Part shown: positions 1-6,965 of the stretch, in pieces
How the letters are laid out: each line of letters starts with the position of its first letter
How positions within the stretch are numbered: position 1 is the stretch's first letter
NCBI GenBank assembly: GCA_046735115.1
Contig: JBKPSR010000041.1
Coordinates: forward strand, 1 to 22,838
Reading direction: 5' to 3'
Length of the DNA: 22,838 nt
Source: JACVRW01 sp046735115
Lineage (GTDB): Bacteria > Actinomycetota > Thermoleophilia > Solirubrobacterales > Thermoleophilaceae
Translations under genes and position numbers: made by a program
Notes under the pieces: generated by a model
What the model saw: the letters and a program-made list of their open reading frames with translations, nothing else
Told to the model about the DNA's origin: nothing
Databases searched by the model: none

Positions 1-170
1 CCCGAGGCCTGACCGCGCCGCGTCCCCGAGGCCTGACCGCGCCGCGTCCCGAGGCCTGACCGCGCCGCGTCCCGAGGCCTGAGCGCGCAGCGTCCCGAGG
101 CCTGAGCGCGCCGCGTCCCGAGGCCTGAGCGCGCCGCGTCCCGAGGCCTGAGCGCGCGCCCGCGCGCGCG
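1..170. repeat. 23-bp GC-rich tandem repeat array
   Basis: Seven head-to-tail copies of a 23-bp unit beginning CCCGAGGCCTGA start at 1, 25, 48, 71, 94, 117 and 140. One extra C sits between copies 1 and 2, and the last copy decays into an alternating CG run (about 153-172). Copies 1-3 read GACC after CCT while copies 4-7 read GAGC, so the array has two sub-types. Each unit holds the palindrome AGGCCT. The forward strand carries a TGA in every unit, and 23 is not a multiple of 3, so all three forward frames are closed and the array is not coding on that strand. It begins at the window edge, so its full length is unknown. Confidence 0.93.
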
Positions 171-186
171 CCACCTCCCCGCGTGG

Positions 187-1191
187 TTGCATTCGTCCAT
201 CGACCGGCCCACCAGCATCGATGTCGCTCGCTGTGCGGGCGTTTCGCAATCCACGGTCTCGCTGGTCTTCTCCGGCAAGGGCCGGGGCCGGGTTTCGGAG
301 GCCACCGCGGATCGGGTGCGCGAGTGCGCTCGGGAGCTCGGCTATCGGCCCAACCTTGCGGCTCAGGCGCTCCGGCTGGGTGCGTCGCGCGCCGTCGCCC
401 TGCTCGTGCCCGACATGACCAATCCGTTCTTCAGCCGCGTCTTACGGGGAGCGCAGCGCGCGGCGGCCGCTGCCGGCTACATCGTGATCCTCGTCGACAC
501 GCAGAACGACCGGCACTGGGAGTCGCAGTCGTTCGAGGCGCTCAGGGCGGGACCCGTCGACGGCTACCTCCTCTTCGAGGTGACCGCCCCGGAGGCCCTC
601 GGCCCCGACGAGAGCGTGGTGCTCATGGAGACCGAGGCGCGCGGCCGTCCCTCGGTGCGCTTCGACGGCGAGGGGGGCGCCGCCGCAGCGTTCGAGCACC
701 TGGTCGCGCTCGGGCATCACCGCATCGGCCACCTCGCGGCGGCCTTCCGGGCACTCACCTTCCAGCATCGCGAGGAGGCCCGCCGCCGAGTGCTGGGGGC
801 GGCCGGCCTGGACCCGGACGAGCAACCGCGCGTGCTCACGCCGATCAGCATCGAGGACGCCCGCATCAACGCCGGGCCGCTGCTGGACCAGGAGCCCACG
901 GCCGTCTTCTGCGACGACGACGTGATCGCCGCCGGCCTCTACCTCGCAGCGCGCGAGCGCGGGCTCCGCGTCCCGGACCAGCTCTCCATCATCGGCTTCG
1001 ACGACATGGACTTCGCGCGCGTGCTCGAGCCGCCGCTCACCACGGTTGCCCTCGACGCCGAGCTGCTCGGATCCACCTCGTTCGAGCTCCTGGAGATGCG
1101 GATCAAGGGCCGGCCTACGCGCAGGCAGGTCGTCCTGCCCGCGGAGCTGCTCGTGCGCGGCTCCACCGCTAGACGTCGCGGCGCGCGGTGA
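187..1191 (+). CDS. LacI-family transcriptional regulator
   Basis: This is a predicted DNA-binding repressor or activator of the LacI/GalR family, 334 aa and of normal length. An N-terminal helix-turn-helix lies at about residues 9-30 (TSIDVARCAGVSQSTVS). It is followed by the hinge-type segment YRPNLAAQALR (53-63) and a periplasmic-binding-protein-like effector domain (about 68-325) that includes VALLVPDMTNPFF and the late motif IIGFDDMDFARVLEPPLTTV. The start is a TTG placed to preserve the whole helix-turn-helix. No ATG or GTG fits in this frame and I see no Shine-Dalgarno sequence, so the start is uncertain. The gene sits directly downstream of the tandem repeats. Its 3' end overlaps the convergent permease gene by 23 nt. 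No sugar-uptake or sugar-catabolism gene is next to it, so its effector cannot be guessed. Confidence 0.9.
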   Translation: MHSSIDRPTSIDVARCAGVSQSTVSLVFSGKGRGRVSEATADRVRECARELGYRPNLAAQALRLGASRAVALLVPDMTNPFFSRVLRGAQRAAAAAGYIVILVDTQNDRHWESQSFEALRAGPVDGYLLFEVTAPEALGPDESVVLMETEARGRPSVRFDGEGGAAAAFEHLVALGHHRIGHLAAAFRALTFQHREEARRRVLGAAGLDPDEQPRVLTPISIEDARINAGPLLDQEPTAVFCDDDVIAAGLYLAARERGLRVPDQLSIIGFDDMDFARVLEPPLTTVALDAELLGSTSFELLEMRIKGRPTRRQVVLPAELLVRGSTARRRGAR

Positions 1192-1894
1192 CCAGCACCG
1201 CCAGCGCTCCCAGCAGGATCGTGTAGAGCGCCCAGATCACGGCCGCCAGGCCGCGCGGCAGCAAGTCGGTGTCGCCGTCGCCGCCGCTCATGGCGATGCC
1301 GAGCCCCGTGAGCGTGAACTGGCCGACGTTCTCGAACAGAGAGGCCACCGCGGGGTCGACCACGAAGATGAGGAGCAGCACGATCACCACGGCGGCAACC
1401 TGATTCCGCAGCAGTGCCCCGAGGGCGGCTCCGAGTGCCGCCGCGAGCGCGGCGTAAGCAGCTCCCCCCAGGAAGATCCCGAGCGTCGCGCCGGTCGACG
1501 GCATGACCGCGTCCTTCGCGGTCAGCCACGGAAGCGCGACGACCGCCGTGAAGCCGGCGGCCGCCAGCCCGATGGCGAGCCCGCCGAGAAAGCACGCCAC
1601 CACGCTGCCGCTCACCGCGCGAAGCCGCTGGGGCGTCACGAGGAGCGTCGACGCGATCGTCCCGTGCCGGTACTCGCCGGCACCGACCACGACTCCCAGC
1701 ACGAGTGTGAGGAGTCCGGCTATGCCGGCGGTGGACAGCAGCGACTCGGCGTCAGTCCGGCTGCCGAGGCTGTCGTCGATTGCGAGGTTCAGCGAGACGA
1801 GAAGGAGCACGAGGCCGAGCGCGGAGCCGCCGAGCCACCAGAACGTCCGCGTCGTCCGCAGCTTCAGCAGCTCGGCGCGCACCAGCCGCGTCAC
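1169..1894 (-). CDS. ABC-2 type exporter permease
   Basis: This 241-aa integral membrane protein is the likely permease half of an ABC exporter. It opens with the motif typical of this group (RAELLKLRTTRTFWW) and has about six hydrophobic segments near residues 18-40, 52-75, 97-120, 135-163, 166-188 and 215-236. A short charged EYRHGTIASTLL stretch follows the second segment, as in ABC-2 permeases that work with BcrA/DrrA-like ATPases. Its ATG overlaps the stop of the ATPase gene (ATGA, 1891-1894), so the two are translationally coupled. The substrate is unknown; relatives export peptides, antibiotics or lipids. Confidence 0.88.
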   Translation of the reverse strand: MTRLVRAELLKLRTTRTFWWLGGSALGLVLLLVSLNLAIDDSLGSRTDAESLLSTAGIAGLLTLVLGVVVGAGEYRHGTIASTLLVTPQRLRAVSGSVVACFLGGLAIGLAAAGFTAVVALPWLTAKDAVMPSTGATLGIFLGGAAYAALAAALGAALGALLRNQVAAVVIVLLLIFVVDPAVASLFENVGQFTLTGLGIAMSGGDGDTDLLPRGLAAVIWALYTILLGALAVLVTARRDV

Positions 1895-2805
1895 AAGCCT
1901 GCCTCCGTGCCGCCGGTGAGCTCGAGAAATACGCTCTCGAGCGACTGACGGGGCCGGTACAGCTCGAACACCGCGATGCCGTGCTCGGCCGCGGTCGTGC
2001 CCACGGCCTCGAGCGAGGCGCCTCCCACCGCCAGCCAGCCACCGGGCATCTCACCGGGCTGGGCCGTCACCCCGTTCTGCGATGTCAGGGCAGCCCGCAG
2101 CCGGTCCGGCTCCGGCGTCCGCACCCAGATCGGCGCCTCGGCGCCGGCGGTCAGCTCCTCGAGCGAGCCCTGCGCCACGAGCCGCCCGCGGCTGATCACC
2201 ACGACCTCGTCGACGGTCTGTGCCATCTCCGCGAGCACATGGCTCGATACGAGCACGGTCCTCCCCTGCGCAGCCTGCCCGCGCAGGAAGTCGCGCAGCC
2301 AGCGGATGCCCTGCGGGTCCAGTCCGTTCGCCGGCTCGTCCAACACGAGCGCCCCCGGGTCGCCGAGCAGAGCGCCCGCGAGGCTGAGCCGCTGGCGCAT
2401 CCCGAGCGAGTACGCCTTCACGCGCTTGCCGCCGGCGCCGTCGAGCTCGACGAGCCGAAGCACCTCCTCGACCCGCGCCCGCGGCAGGCCCGCCGCCAGT
2501 GCCAGCACGCGCAGGTGGTTCCGGCCCGTGCGCCCCGGATGGAACTGCGGCCCCTCGAGCACCGCACCGACCACCTTGATCGGGTCCCGGAGCTGGCGGT
2601 AGGGGCGGCCGTCGACGGCGGTCACACCCGAGCTCGGCAGCGTGAGTCCCAGCAGCATGCGGAGCGTCGTGGTCTTCCCCGCCCCGTTCGGGCCGAGGAA
2701 TCCGAGCACGCGCCCGGGCTGAGCCGTGAAGCTCAGCCTGTCCACGGCGAGGTTCGTGCCGTAGCGCTTCGTAAGGTCACGGACCTCGAGCACGCAAGTG
2801 ACCAT
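1891..2805 (-). CDS. ABC exporter ATP-binding protein
   Basis: This 304-aa ATPase subunit belongs to the BcrA/DrrA-type family. Walker A is at residues 38-45 (GPNGAGKT), the signature loop is the variant SLGMRQ (133-138), Walker B is ALVLDEP (152-158) with the D-loop GLD following, and the switch histidine is H189. The last roughly 80 residues form the C-terminal extension usual in this subgroup. It couples ATP hydrolysis to transport through the permease encoded immediately downstream. The ATG lies only 11 bp from the GTG of the divergent rmlD. The segment just upstream of the ATG has G-rich sequence but no well-spaced ribosome-binding site. Confidence 0.93.
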   Translation of the reverse strand: MVTCVLEVRDLTKRYGTNLAVDRLSFTAQPGRVLGFLGPNGAGKTTTLRMLLGLTLPSSGVTAVDGRPYRQLRDPIKVVGAVLEGPQFHPGRTGRNHLRVLALAAGLPRARVEEVLRLVELDGAGGKRVKAYSLGMRQRLSLAGALLGDPGALVLDEPANGLDPQGIRWLRDFLRGQAAQGRTVLVSSHVLAEMAQTVDEVVVISRGRLVAQGSLEELTAGAEAPIWVRTPEPDRLRAALTSQNGVTAQPGEMPGGWLAVGGASLEAVGTTAAEHGIAVFELYRPRQSLESVFLELTGGTEAGL

Positions 2806-2808
2806 ACT
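2803..2808 (+). promoter_or_regulatory. Candidate -10 element for leaderless rmlD transcript
   Basis: The hexamer CATACT is followed by 8 nt and then the GTG start of rmlD. There is no Shine-Dalgarno sequence, so transcription would begin at or next to the start codon. The hexamer overlaps the first codon of the divergent ATPase gene. I found no convincing -35 element. Confidence 0.45.
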
Positions 2809-2816
2809 TCCGCCCC

Positions 2817-3617
2817 GTGACGATCCACGTGGTGGGCGCAGGCGGCATGCTGGGGCAGGACGTGGTTCGCGCCGCGGGCGACCGTGCCGTTGCCCTGACC
2901 CATGCCGACCTCGACGTCACCGACCACGCCGCGGTGGCGGAGACGCTCGGCGCCGCCACGGTGATCAACTGCGCCGCGTACACGAACGTCGACGGCGCCC
3001 AGAGCGAGTCCGACCTCGCCCACGCCGTGAACGCCGACGGCGCGCGCAACGTCGCCGAGGTCGCGGAGCGCGTCCTGTACGTCTCGACGGACTACGTCTT
3101 CGACGGCGCGAAGCGCGAGCCGTACGTTGAGTCCGACCTCCCCGCCCCGCTTCAGGAGTACGGGCACTCGAAGCTCGCCGGCGAGCACGCGACCGCGGAG
3201 GCGAACGAGAACCATCTGATCGTGCGCTCGTCCTGGCTGTTCGGCGCCGGCGGCAGGAACTTCGTGGAGACGATGCTGGCGCTCGGTCGCGAGCGGGACG
3301 AGCTGCTCGTTGTCGATGATCAGGTGGGAACGCCCACGTTCACCGGGCATCTCGCCGAGGCGCTCGTCGCACTGGCGGATGGAGGACAGCGCGACGTGCT
3401 CCACGTCACGGGCAGCGGCTCATGCTCCTGGTTCGGCTTCGCCCGCGCGATCTTCGACCGCGCCGGCGTGGACGCGGACGTGCGCCCCTGCACGACGGAC
3501 GAGTTCCCGCGGCCCGCGCGGCGACCACCGTTCTCGGTGCTCGCGAGCGAGCGCGGCGCACCCGCGCTGCCTCCGTGGCAGGACGGCCTCGACGCCTACC
3601 TCGGGGTGCGCGCGTGA
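2817..3617 (+). CDS. rmlD: dTDP-4-dehydrorhamnose reductase
   Basis: RmlD (RfbD) reduces dTDP-4-dehydro-L-rhamnose to dTDP-L-rhamnose with NAD(P)H, the last step of dTDP-rhamnose synthesis for surface polysaccharides. The 266-aa protein is an extended short-chain dehydrogenase. It shows a nucleotide-binding G7-x-x-G10-x-x-G13 loop (GAGGMLG), NCAAYTNVD (51-59), STDYVFDG (90-97), the catalytic Y115-x-x-x-K119 pair and the late RSSWLFG motif. The GTG start is chosen because the Rossmann strand begins at once after it. It is slightly short for the family (about 280-300 aa). Its last four bases overlap the start of rmlB, so the two are co-translated. The rmlA and rmlC genes of the pathway are not in this window. 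Confidence 0.93.
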   Translation: MTIHVVGAGGMLGQDVVRAAGDRAVALTHADLDVTDHAAVAETLGAATVINCAAYTNVDGAQSESDLAHAVNADGARNVAEVAERVLYVSTDYVFDGAKREPYVESDLPAPLQEYGHSKLAGEHATAEANENHLIVRSSWLFGAGGRNFVETMLALGRERDELLVVDDQVGTPTFTGHLAEALVALADGGQRDVLHVTGSGSCSWFGFARAIFDRAGVDADVRPCTTDEFPRPARRPPFSVLASERGAPALPPWQDGLDAYLGVRA

Positions 3618-4597
3618 GGCTGCTGGTGACCGGCGGGGCGGGCTTCATCGGATCGACCTACGTGCGGCTGCACCAGGCCGATCACGAGATCGTGGTGCTC
3701 GACAAGCTCACCTACGCCGGGCGTCGCGAGAACCTCCCCGCCGACGTGGAGCTCGTCGTGGGCGGCATCGAGGACCGCGACCTGGTCATGCAGGTCGCGA
3801 GCGGCGCCGACGCGATCGTGAACTTCGCCGCCGAGTCCCACGTCGACCGCTCCATCGCCGAGCAGGACGCGTTCGCCCGCACCCACGTGATCGGCACCGG
3901 TGTGCTGCTCGACGCCGTGCGCGAGCTCGGCGTGCCGCGCTACCTCCAGGTGTCGACCGACGAGGTGTACGGATCGATTCAGGACGGGTCGTTCACGGAG
4001 AGCTCGCCGCTCGACCCGTCCTCGCCCTACTCCGCGACGAAGGCCGGCGGCGACCTGCTCGTCTCGGCGCACCACCACACCTACGGCACCGAGGCGGTCA
4101 TCTGCCGCGGCTCGAACAACTACGGCCCGCACCAGTACCCCGAGAAGCTGATCCCGCTGTCGATCCTGAACGCCGTCCACGGTGACCCACTGCCCGTCTA
4201 CGGCGACGGGCGCCAGGTGCGCAACTGGCTCTACGTCGAGGACTTCTGCCGGGGCATCCACGCCGTTCTCGAGCGGGGCCGCGCGGGCGAGGCCTACAAC
4301 GTGGGCGGCCCGGACGAGTGCGAGAACGTCGAGGTGGTCCGACGGATACTCGAGCTCACCGGCCGTGACGAGTCGCTGATCGAGCACGTGAAGGACCGTC
4401 CCGGGCACGACCGGCGCTACTCGCTCAGCTCCGAGAAGCTCCGGTCGGAGCTCGGCTGGGAGGCGCAGGTGCGCTTCGGCGACGGGCTCGCCCGCACCGT
4501 GGACTGGTACCGCGACAACGAGGACTGGTGGGCTCCGATCCGCTCAGGGGAGTACCGCGACTATTACGAGCGGCACTACGGCCGAGCGCTCGGCTGA
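3614..4597 (+). CDS. rmlB: dTDP-glucose 4,6-dehydratase
   Basis: RmlB (RfbB) converts dTDP-D-glucose to dTDP-4-dehydro-6-deoxy-D-glucose, the second step of dTDP-rhamnose synthesis. The protein is 327 aa, normal for the family. The NAD loop is G7-x-x-G10-x-x-G13 (GGAGFIG). The catalytic triad residues T115-D116-E117 sit in STDEVYG, the Y139-x-x-x-K143 pair in YSATK, and the family marker NNYGPHQYPEKLIP lies near residue 170. I chose GTG 3614 (GTGA overlap with the rmlD stop) because the Rossmann fold begins there; the frame stays open upstream, but that stretch is a shadow of rmlD. The gene order rmlD-rmlB and the 4-nt overlap show a single operon. Confidence 0.96.
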   Translation: MRLLVTGGAGFIGSTYVRLHQADHEIVVLDKLTYAGRRENLPADVELVVGGIEDRDLVMQVASGADAIVNFAAESHVDRSIAEQDAFARTHVIGTGVLLDAVRELGVPRYLQVSTDEVYGSIQDGSFTESSPLDPSSPYSATKAGGDLLVSAHHHTYGTEAVICRGSNNYGPHQYPEKLIPLSILNAVHGDPLPVYGDGRQVRNWLYVEDFCRGIHAVLERGRAGEAYNVGGPDECENVEVVRRILELTGRDESLIEHVKDRPGHDRRYSLSSEKLRSELGWEAQVRFGDGLARTVDWYRDNEDWWAPIRSGEYRDYYERHYGRALG

Positions 4598-4605
4598 TGT
4601 GCGCA

Positions 4606-4628
4606 AGCAGCGGGCGGTGCCCGCTGCT
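4606..4628 (+). terminator. Perfect 10-bp hairpin after rmlB
   Basis: AGCAGCGGGC (4606-4615), loop GGT, and GCCCGCTGCT (4619-4628) form a perfect 10-bp GC-rich stem 8 bp after the rmlB stop and just before the next gene. There is no T-run after it, as is common for hairpin terminators in high-GC actinobacteria. The position and perfection support a terminator or attenuator for the rml operon. Confidence 0.7.
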
Positions 4629-4650
4629 CAGCGATGCTGTTCCCGGTCGA

Positions 4651-4656
4651 TAGTGT
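4651..4656 (+). promoter_or_regulatory. Candidate -10 element for second ABC operon
   Basis: The hexamer TAGTGT is followed by 7 nt and then GTG 4664. It follows the rmlB hairpin by 22 nt, the expected place for a new promoter. The spacing matches other leaderless-type starts in this window. Confidence 0.45.
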
Positions 4657-4663
4657 CGAAGGG

Positions 4664-5398
4664 GTGTTCCGTGACGACACCCCGGCGCTCGAGCTGCGCG
4701 GCCTGACCAAGCGCTACGACGACGGCACGCTGGCGCTCGAGGACTTCGACCTCGAGATTCCGGCCGGCGCGTTCTTCGGACTGCTCGGCCCGAATGGAGC
4801 CGGCAAGACGACGCTGATCAGCGCCGTCTGCAACCTCCTGCGGATCACCGGCGGCGAGGTGCTCGTCTTCGGCGAGCCGCATCACACGCTGAAGGCGCGC
4901 TCGTGGGTCGGGCTCGCCGAGCAGGACATCAACCTCGACCGCTTCCTCACGGTCAAGGAGACGCTCGTCTACCACGGCGGCTACTTCGGGATGCGCGAGG
5001 ACGAGGCGTCGGAGCGCGCCGAAGGGATGATCGAGGCTTTCGGTCTCGAGGCGAAGCGCGACGTCCGCGCCCCGAAGCTCTCGGGCGGCCAGCGCCGGCG
5101 ATTGCTCCTGGCGCGAGCGCTGATGCACCGGCCGCGGCTCGTGATCCTCGATGAGCCGACCGCGGGCGTCGACTACGAGCTCCGGATGGACCTGTGGCGC
5201 TACATCCGCCAGCTGCACGCGGAGGGCACGACCATCCTGCTCACGACGCACTACCTGGAGGAGGCCGAGGAGCTGTGCGAGGAGATCGCTCTCATCCGCG
5301 GCGGCCATCTGATCGCGCGTGACTCGGCTGAGGGCCTCCGCGAGCACTTCGGCGTCACCAGGCTGACCGACGTCTACGTCAAGGCGATGGCGTCGTGA
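4664..5398 (+). CDS. ABC exporter ATP-binding protein (YadG-like)
   Basis: This is the ATPase subunit of a second ABC-2 exporter, 244 aa from GTG 4664. An in-frame ATG at 4634 would add ten residues, but similar proteins begin close to the ALEL strand, and the -10-like hexamer lies between the two starts. Counting from GTG 4664, Walker A GPNGAGKT is at about 42-49, the Q-loop glutamine is in GLAEQD, the signature is a canonical LSGGQ (139-143), Walker B is VILDEP and the switch histidine sits in TTHYLEEAE. The pattern DEPTAGVDYELR and the overall order resemble E. coli YadG. It overlaps the permease gene by GTGA (5395-5398). The substrate is unknown; being next to rml genes is compatible with polysaccharide or lipid export but proves nothing. 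Confidence 0.92.
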   Translation: MFRDDTPALELRGLTKRYDDGTLALEDFDLEIPAGAFFGLLGPNGAGKTTLISAVCNLLRITGGEVLVFGEPHHTLKARSWVGLAEQDINLDRFLTVKETLVYHGGYFGMREDEASERAEGMIEAFGLEAKRDVRAPKLSGGQRRRLLLARALMHRPRLVILDEPTAGVDYELRMDLWRYIRQLHAEGTTILLTTHYLEEAEELCEEIALIRGGHLIARDSAEGLREHFGVTRLTDVYVKAMAS

Positions 5399-6150
5399 CC
5401 GGCCTCGTCTGGCTCTGCCGCCGCGAGACGCTCCGCGTCTCCAAGCTCTGGACCCAGACCGTGCTCGCGCCGGTCGTGTCCTCGATCCTGTTCATCCTCG
5501 TCTTCGGGCTGTCGCTCGGCGGGCGGATCAAGCAGGTGGGCGACATCGACTACGAGGTGTTCATCGTGCCCGGGCTGATCACGATGGGCATGGTGCAGGC
5601 GGCGTTCGCGAACAACGCCTCGACGATCTTCCAGGCGCGCTTCGACCGCTACGTGAACGACGTGCTGTCGGCGCCGATGCGGCCGTGGCAGATGTCGTTC
5701 GGGTTCACGATCGGCGGGATCGTGCGGGCGCTCGCGATCGGCGTATCGCTCCTGCTGCTCGCGTTCGTGCTCGTGGACGTACCGGTCCGGCATCCCTTCG
5801 AGCTCGCGCTGGCGATGACGCTCGGCCTGGTCCTGTTCGCCTCGCTCGGGCTCGTCGTCGGCATCTACGCCGAGACCTGGGACCACACCAGCTTCATCCA
5901 GAACATCGTGATCCTGCCGCTGACGTTCGTGGGCGGCGTCTTCTACTCGGTCGACGTGCTTCCGTCGCCGTGGCAGGAGCTGTCCCATTTCAACCCCGTC
6001 TTCTACCTTGTGAACGCGGTGCGCTACGGCTTCCTGGGCGAGAGCGACGTGTCGATCCTGCTCTCGCTCGCGGTGACCGCGGCGCTCGCCATCCCGGCCT
6101 ACGCGTGGGCTCAGCATCTCTTCACGACCGGCAAGCGCTTGAAGAGCTAG
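5395..6150 (+). CDS. ABC-2 type exporter permease (YadH-like)
   Basis: This 251-aa polytopic membrane protein is the permease partner of the ATPase just upstream, with which it overlaps by 4 nt. It has about six hydrophobic segments (near residues 22-44, 55-75, 102-125, 133-153, 165-185 and 224-245). It also has family hallmarks of the ABC-2 group: SAPMRPWQ in the cytoplasmic loop after the second segment, then LPLTFVGGVFYSVDVLP and LSHFNPVFYLVNAVRYG near the end. It ends in a short basic tail (GKRLKS). The 3' end overlaps the probable start of the uracil-DNA glycosylase gene. Confidence 0.92.
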   Translation: MTGLVWLCRRETLRVSKLWTQTVLAPVVSSILFILVFGLSLGGRIKQVGDIDYEVFIVPGLITMGMVQAAFANNASTIFQARFDRYVNDVLSAPMRPWQMSFGFTIGGIVRALAIGVSLLLLAFVLVDVPVRHPFELALAMTLGLVLFASLGLVVGIYAETWDHTSFIQNIVILPLTFVGGVFYSVDVLPSPWQELSHFNPVFYLVNAVRYGFLGESDVSILLSLAVTAALAIPAYAWAQHLFTTGKRLKS

Positions 6151-6821
6151 AGCGGCGCGTTACGCGCTGCAGGCGCTGCCCGCGGCTCGTCGAGTGGCGC
6201 GAGCGGGTGGCGCGCGAGAAGCGCGCGTCGTTCGCGGGCGAGGAGTACTGGGGCCGCCCGGTGCCCGGCTTCGGCGACCCGGACGCGTCCGTGTACGTGC
6301 TCGGCCTCGCTCCGGCGGCCCACGGCGGCAACCGGACCGGCCGCGTGTTCACGGGCGACCGCTCCGGCGACTGGCTGTTCGGTTCGATGTACCGGACCGG
6401 CTTTGCGAACCAGCCGCACTCGGACAACGCGGACGACGGCCTCGAGCTGCGCGGGGCCTTCGTAGGCGCAGCAGTGCGCTGCGCCCCGCCCGCCAACCGG
6501 CCACTGCCGCAGGAGCGCGACAACTGCCTTCCATACGCGGCCGAGGAGCTGCGCCTGATCCGGCCCGCCGTGATCGTCTGCCTCGGCAAGTTCGCCTGGG
6601 ACGCGGCCTGCGTGCTCCATTCGGTGCGGCCGCGACCCGCCTTTGGGCACCTCGCCGAGTTCGAGCTCCCGGACGGGCCGGTCCTGCTCGGCTCGTTCCA
6701 CCCGAGCCAGCAGAACACGTTCACCGGCAAGCTCACGGAGCCGATGCTCGACGCGGTCTTCCAACGAGCCGCGCACATCGCCGGGCAGGGTGTTATCGTG
6801 CCGCGCGCTAGGAATCCATAG
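6105..6821 (+). CDS. Uracil-DNA glycosylase, family 5 (UDGb-like)
   Basis: This base-excision repair enzyme probably removes uracil and other deaminated bases from DNA. Recognisable family-5 features are GLAPAAHGGNRTGR (about 67-80), VFTGDRSGDWLFGSMYRTGFANQP, VRCAPPANRPLP and the closing HPSQQNTFTGKL (199-210). Cysteines C22, C25, C126 and C141 are placed as the four iron-sulphur ligands of the family. The start is uncertain. The nearest in-frame start that keeps the C-x2-C pair is GTG 6105, which overlaps the permease gene by 46 nt; the next, GTG 6207, would remove both cysteines. The TAG stop (6819-6821) abuts the riboswitch aptamer, so the riboswitch promoter must lie inside this gene. Confidence 0.9.
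   Translation: MGSASLHDRQALEELERRVTRCRRCPRLVEWRERVAREKRASFAGEEYWGRPVPGFGDPDASVYVLGLAPAAHGGNRTGRVFTGDRSGDWLFGSMYRTGFANQPHSDNADDGLELRGAFVGAAVRCAPPANRPLPQERDNCLPYAAEELRLIRPAVIVCLGKFAWDAACVLHSVRPRPAFGHLAEFELPDGPVLLGSFHPSQQNTFTGKLTEPMLDAVFQRAAHIAGQGVIVPRARNP
6794..6799 (+). promoter_or_regulatory. Candidate -10 element for the riboswitch transcript
   Basis: TATCGT inside the last codons of the glycosylase gene lies about 20 nt before the aptamer, a suitable place for a -10 box with transcription starting near 6806. No good -35 element is visible, and read-through from upstream is also possible. Confidence 0.4.
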
Positions 6822-6950
6822 CCGAGTTTCCGGTCGCCTAGACGGCCGGGAAACGGGGGACCCACAGGCAGTACGGGGCGAATCGCGAGCTTCTCTTCGC
6901 GTAGCGCCGCTCTTCTGGCGCGAGCCCGACAGCTAACCCCGTAGGCGCAG
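6811..6950 (+). ncRNA. Cyclic di-AMP riboswitch (ydaO-yuaA type)
   Basis: The 5' leader of the downstream hydrolase gene carries the conserved blocks of the ydaO class in order. GCCGAG is at 6821-6826, CCGGGAAACGGGGGACCCA at 6846-6864, GGGGCGAATC at 6874-6883, and GAGCCCGACAGCTAACCCC at 6922-6940, which runs on into GTAGGC (6941-6946). GCC 6821-6823 can pair with GGC 6944-6946 to close the P1 stem. This class binds c-di-AMP and in actinobacteria usually controls cell-wall hydrolase genes, which matches the next gene. The ligand normally turns expression off. Boundaries are approximate. Confidence 0.93.
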
Positions 6951-6954
6951 AGAA

Positions 6955-6960
6955 GAGGGG
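6955..6960 (+). promoter_or_regulatory. Ribosome-binding site of the hydrolase gene
   Basis: GAGGGG lies 5 nt before ATG 6966 within the purine run 6948-6963, immediately after the riboswitch. It is complementary to pyrimidine runs inside the aptamer (see findings), so it may be the regulated site. Confidence 0.75.
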
Positions 6961-6965
6961 AATCG

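Noticed and set aside
1..170. CRISPR array
   Set aside because: Units are directly adjacent with no variable spacers, and no cas gene is present.
1..186. Open reading frame on the minus strand through the tandem repeats
   Set aside because: The reverse strand has no stop in the array, but this follows from the GC-rich repeat. There is no convincing start with spaced ribosome-binding site and no recognisable protein.
183..1172. Alternative plus-strand frame starting GTG 183
   Set aside because: Its translation is low-complexity Arg/Gly/Pro, whereas the frame from 187 gives a complete LacI-type protein.
3422..3613. Extended N-terminus for rmlB from ATG 3422
   Set aside because: The added residues are an out-of-frame reading of rmlD; the Rossmann strand begins at GTG 3614.
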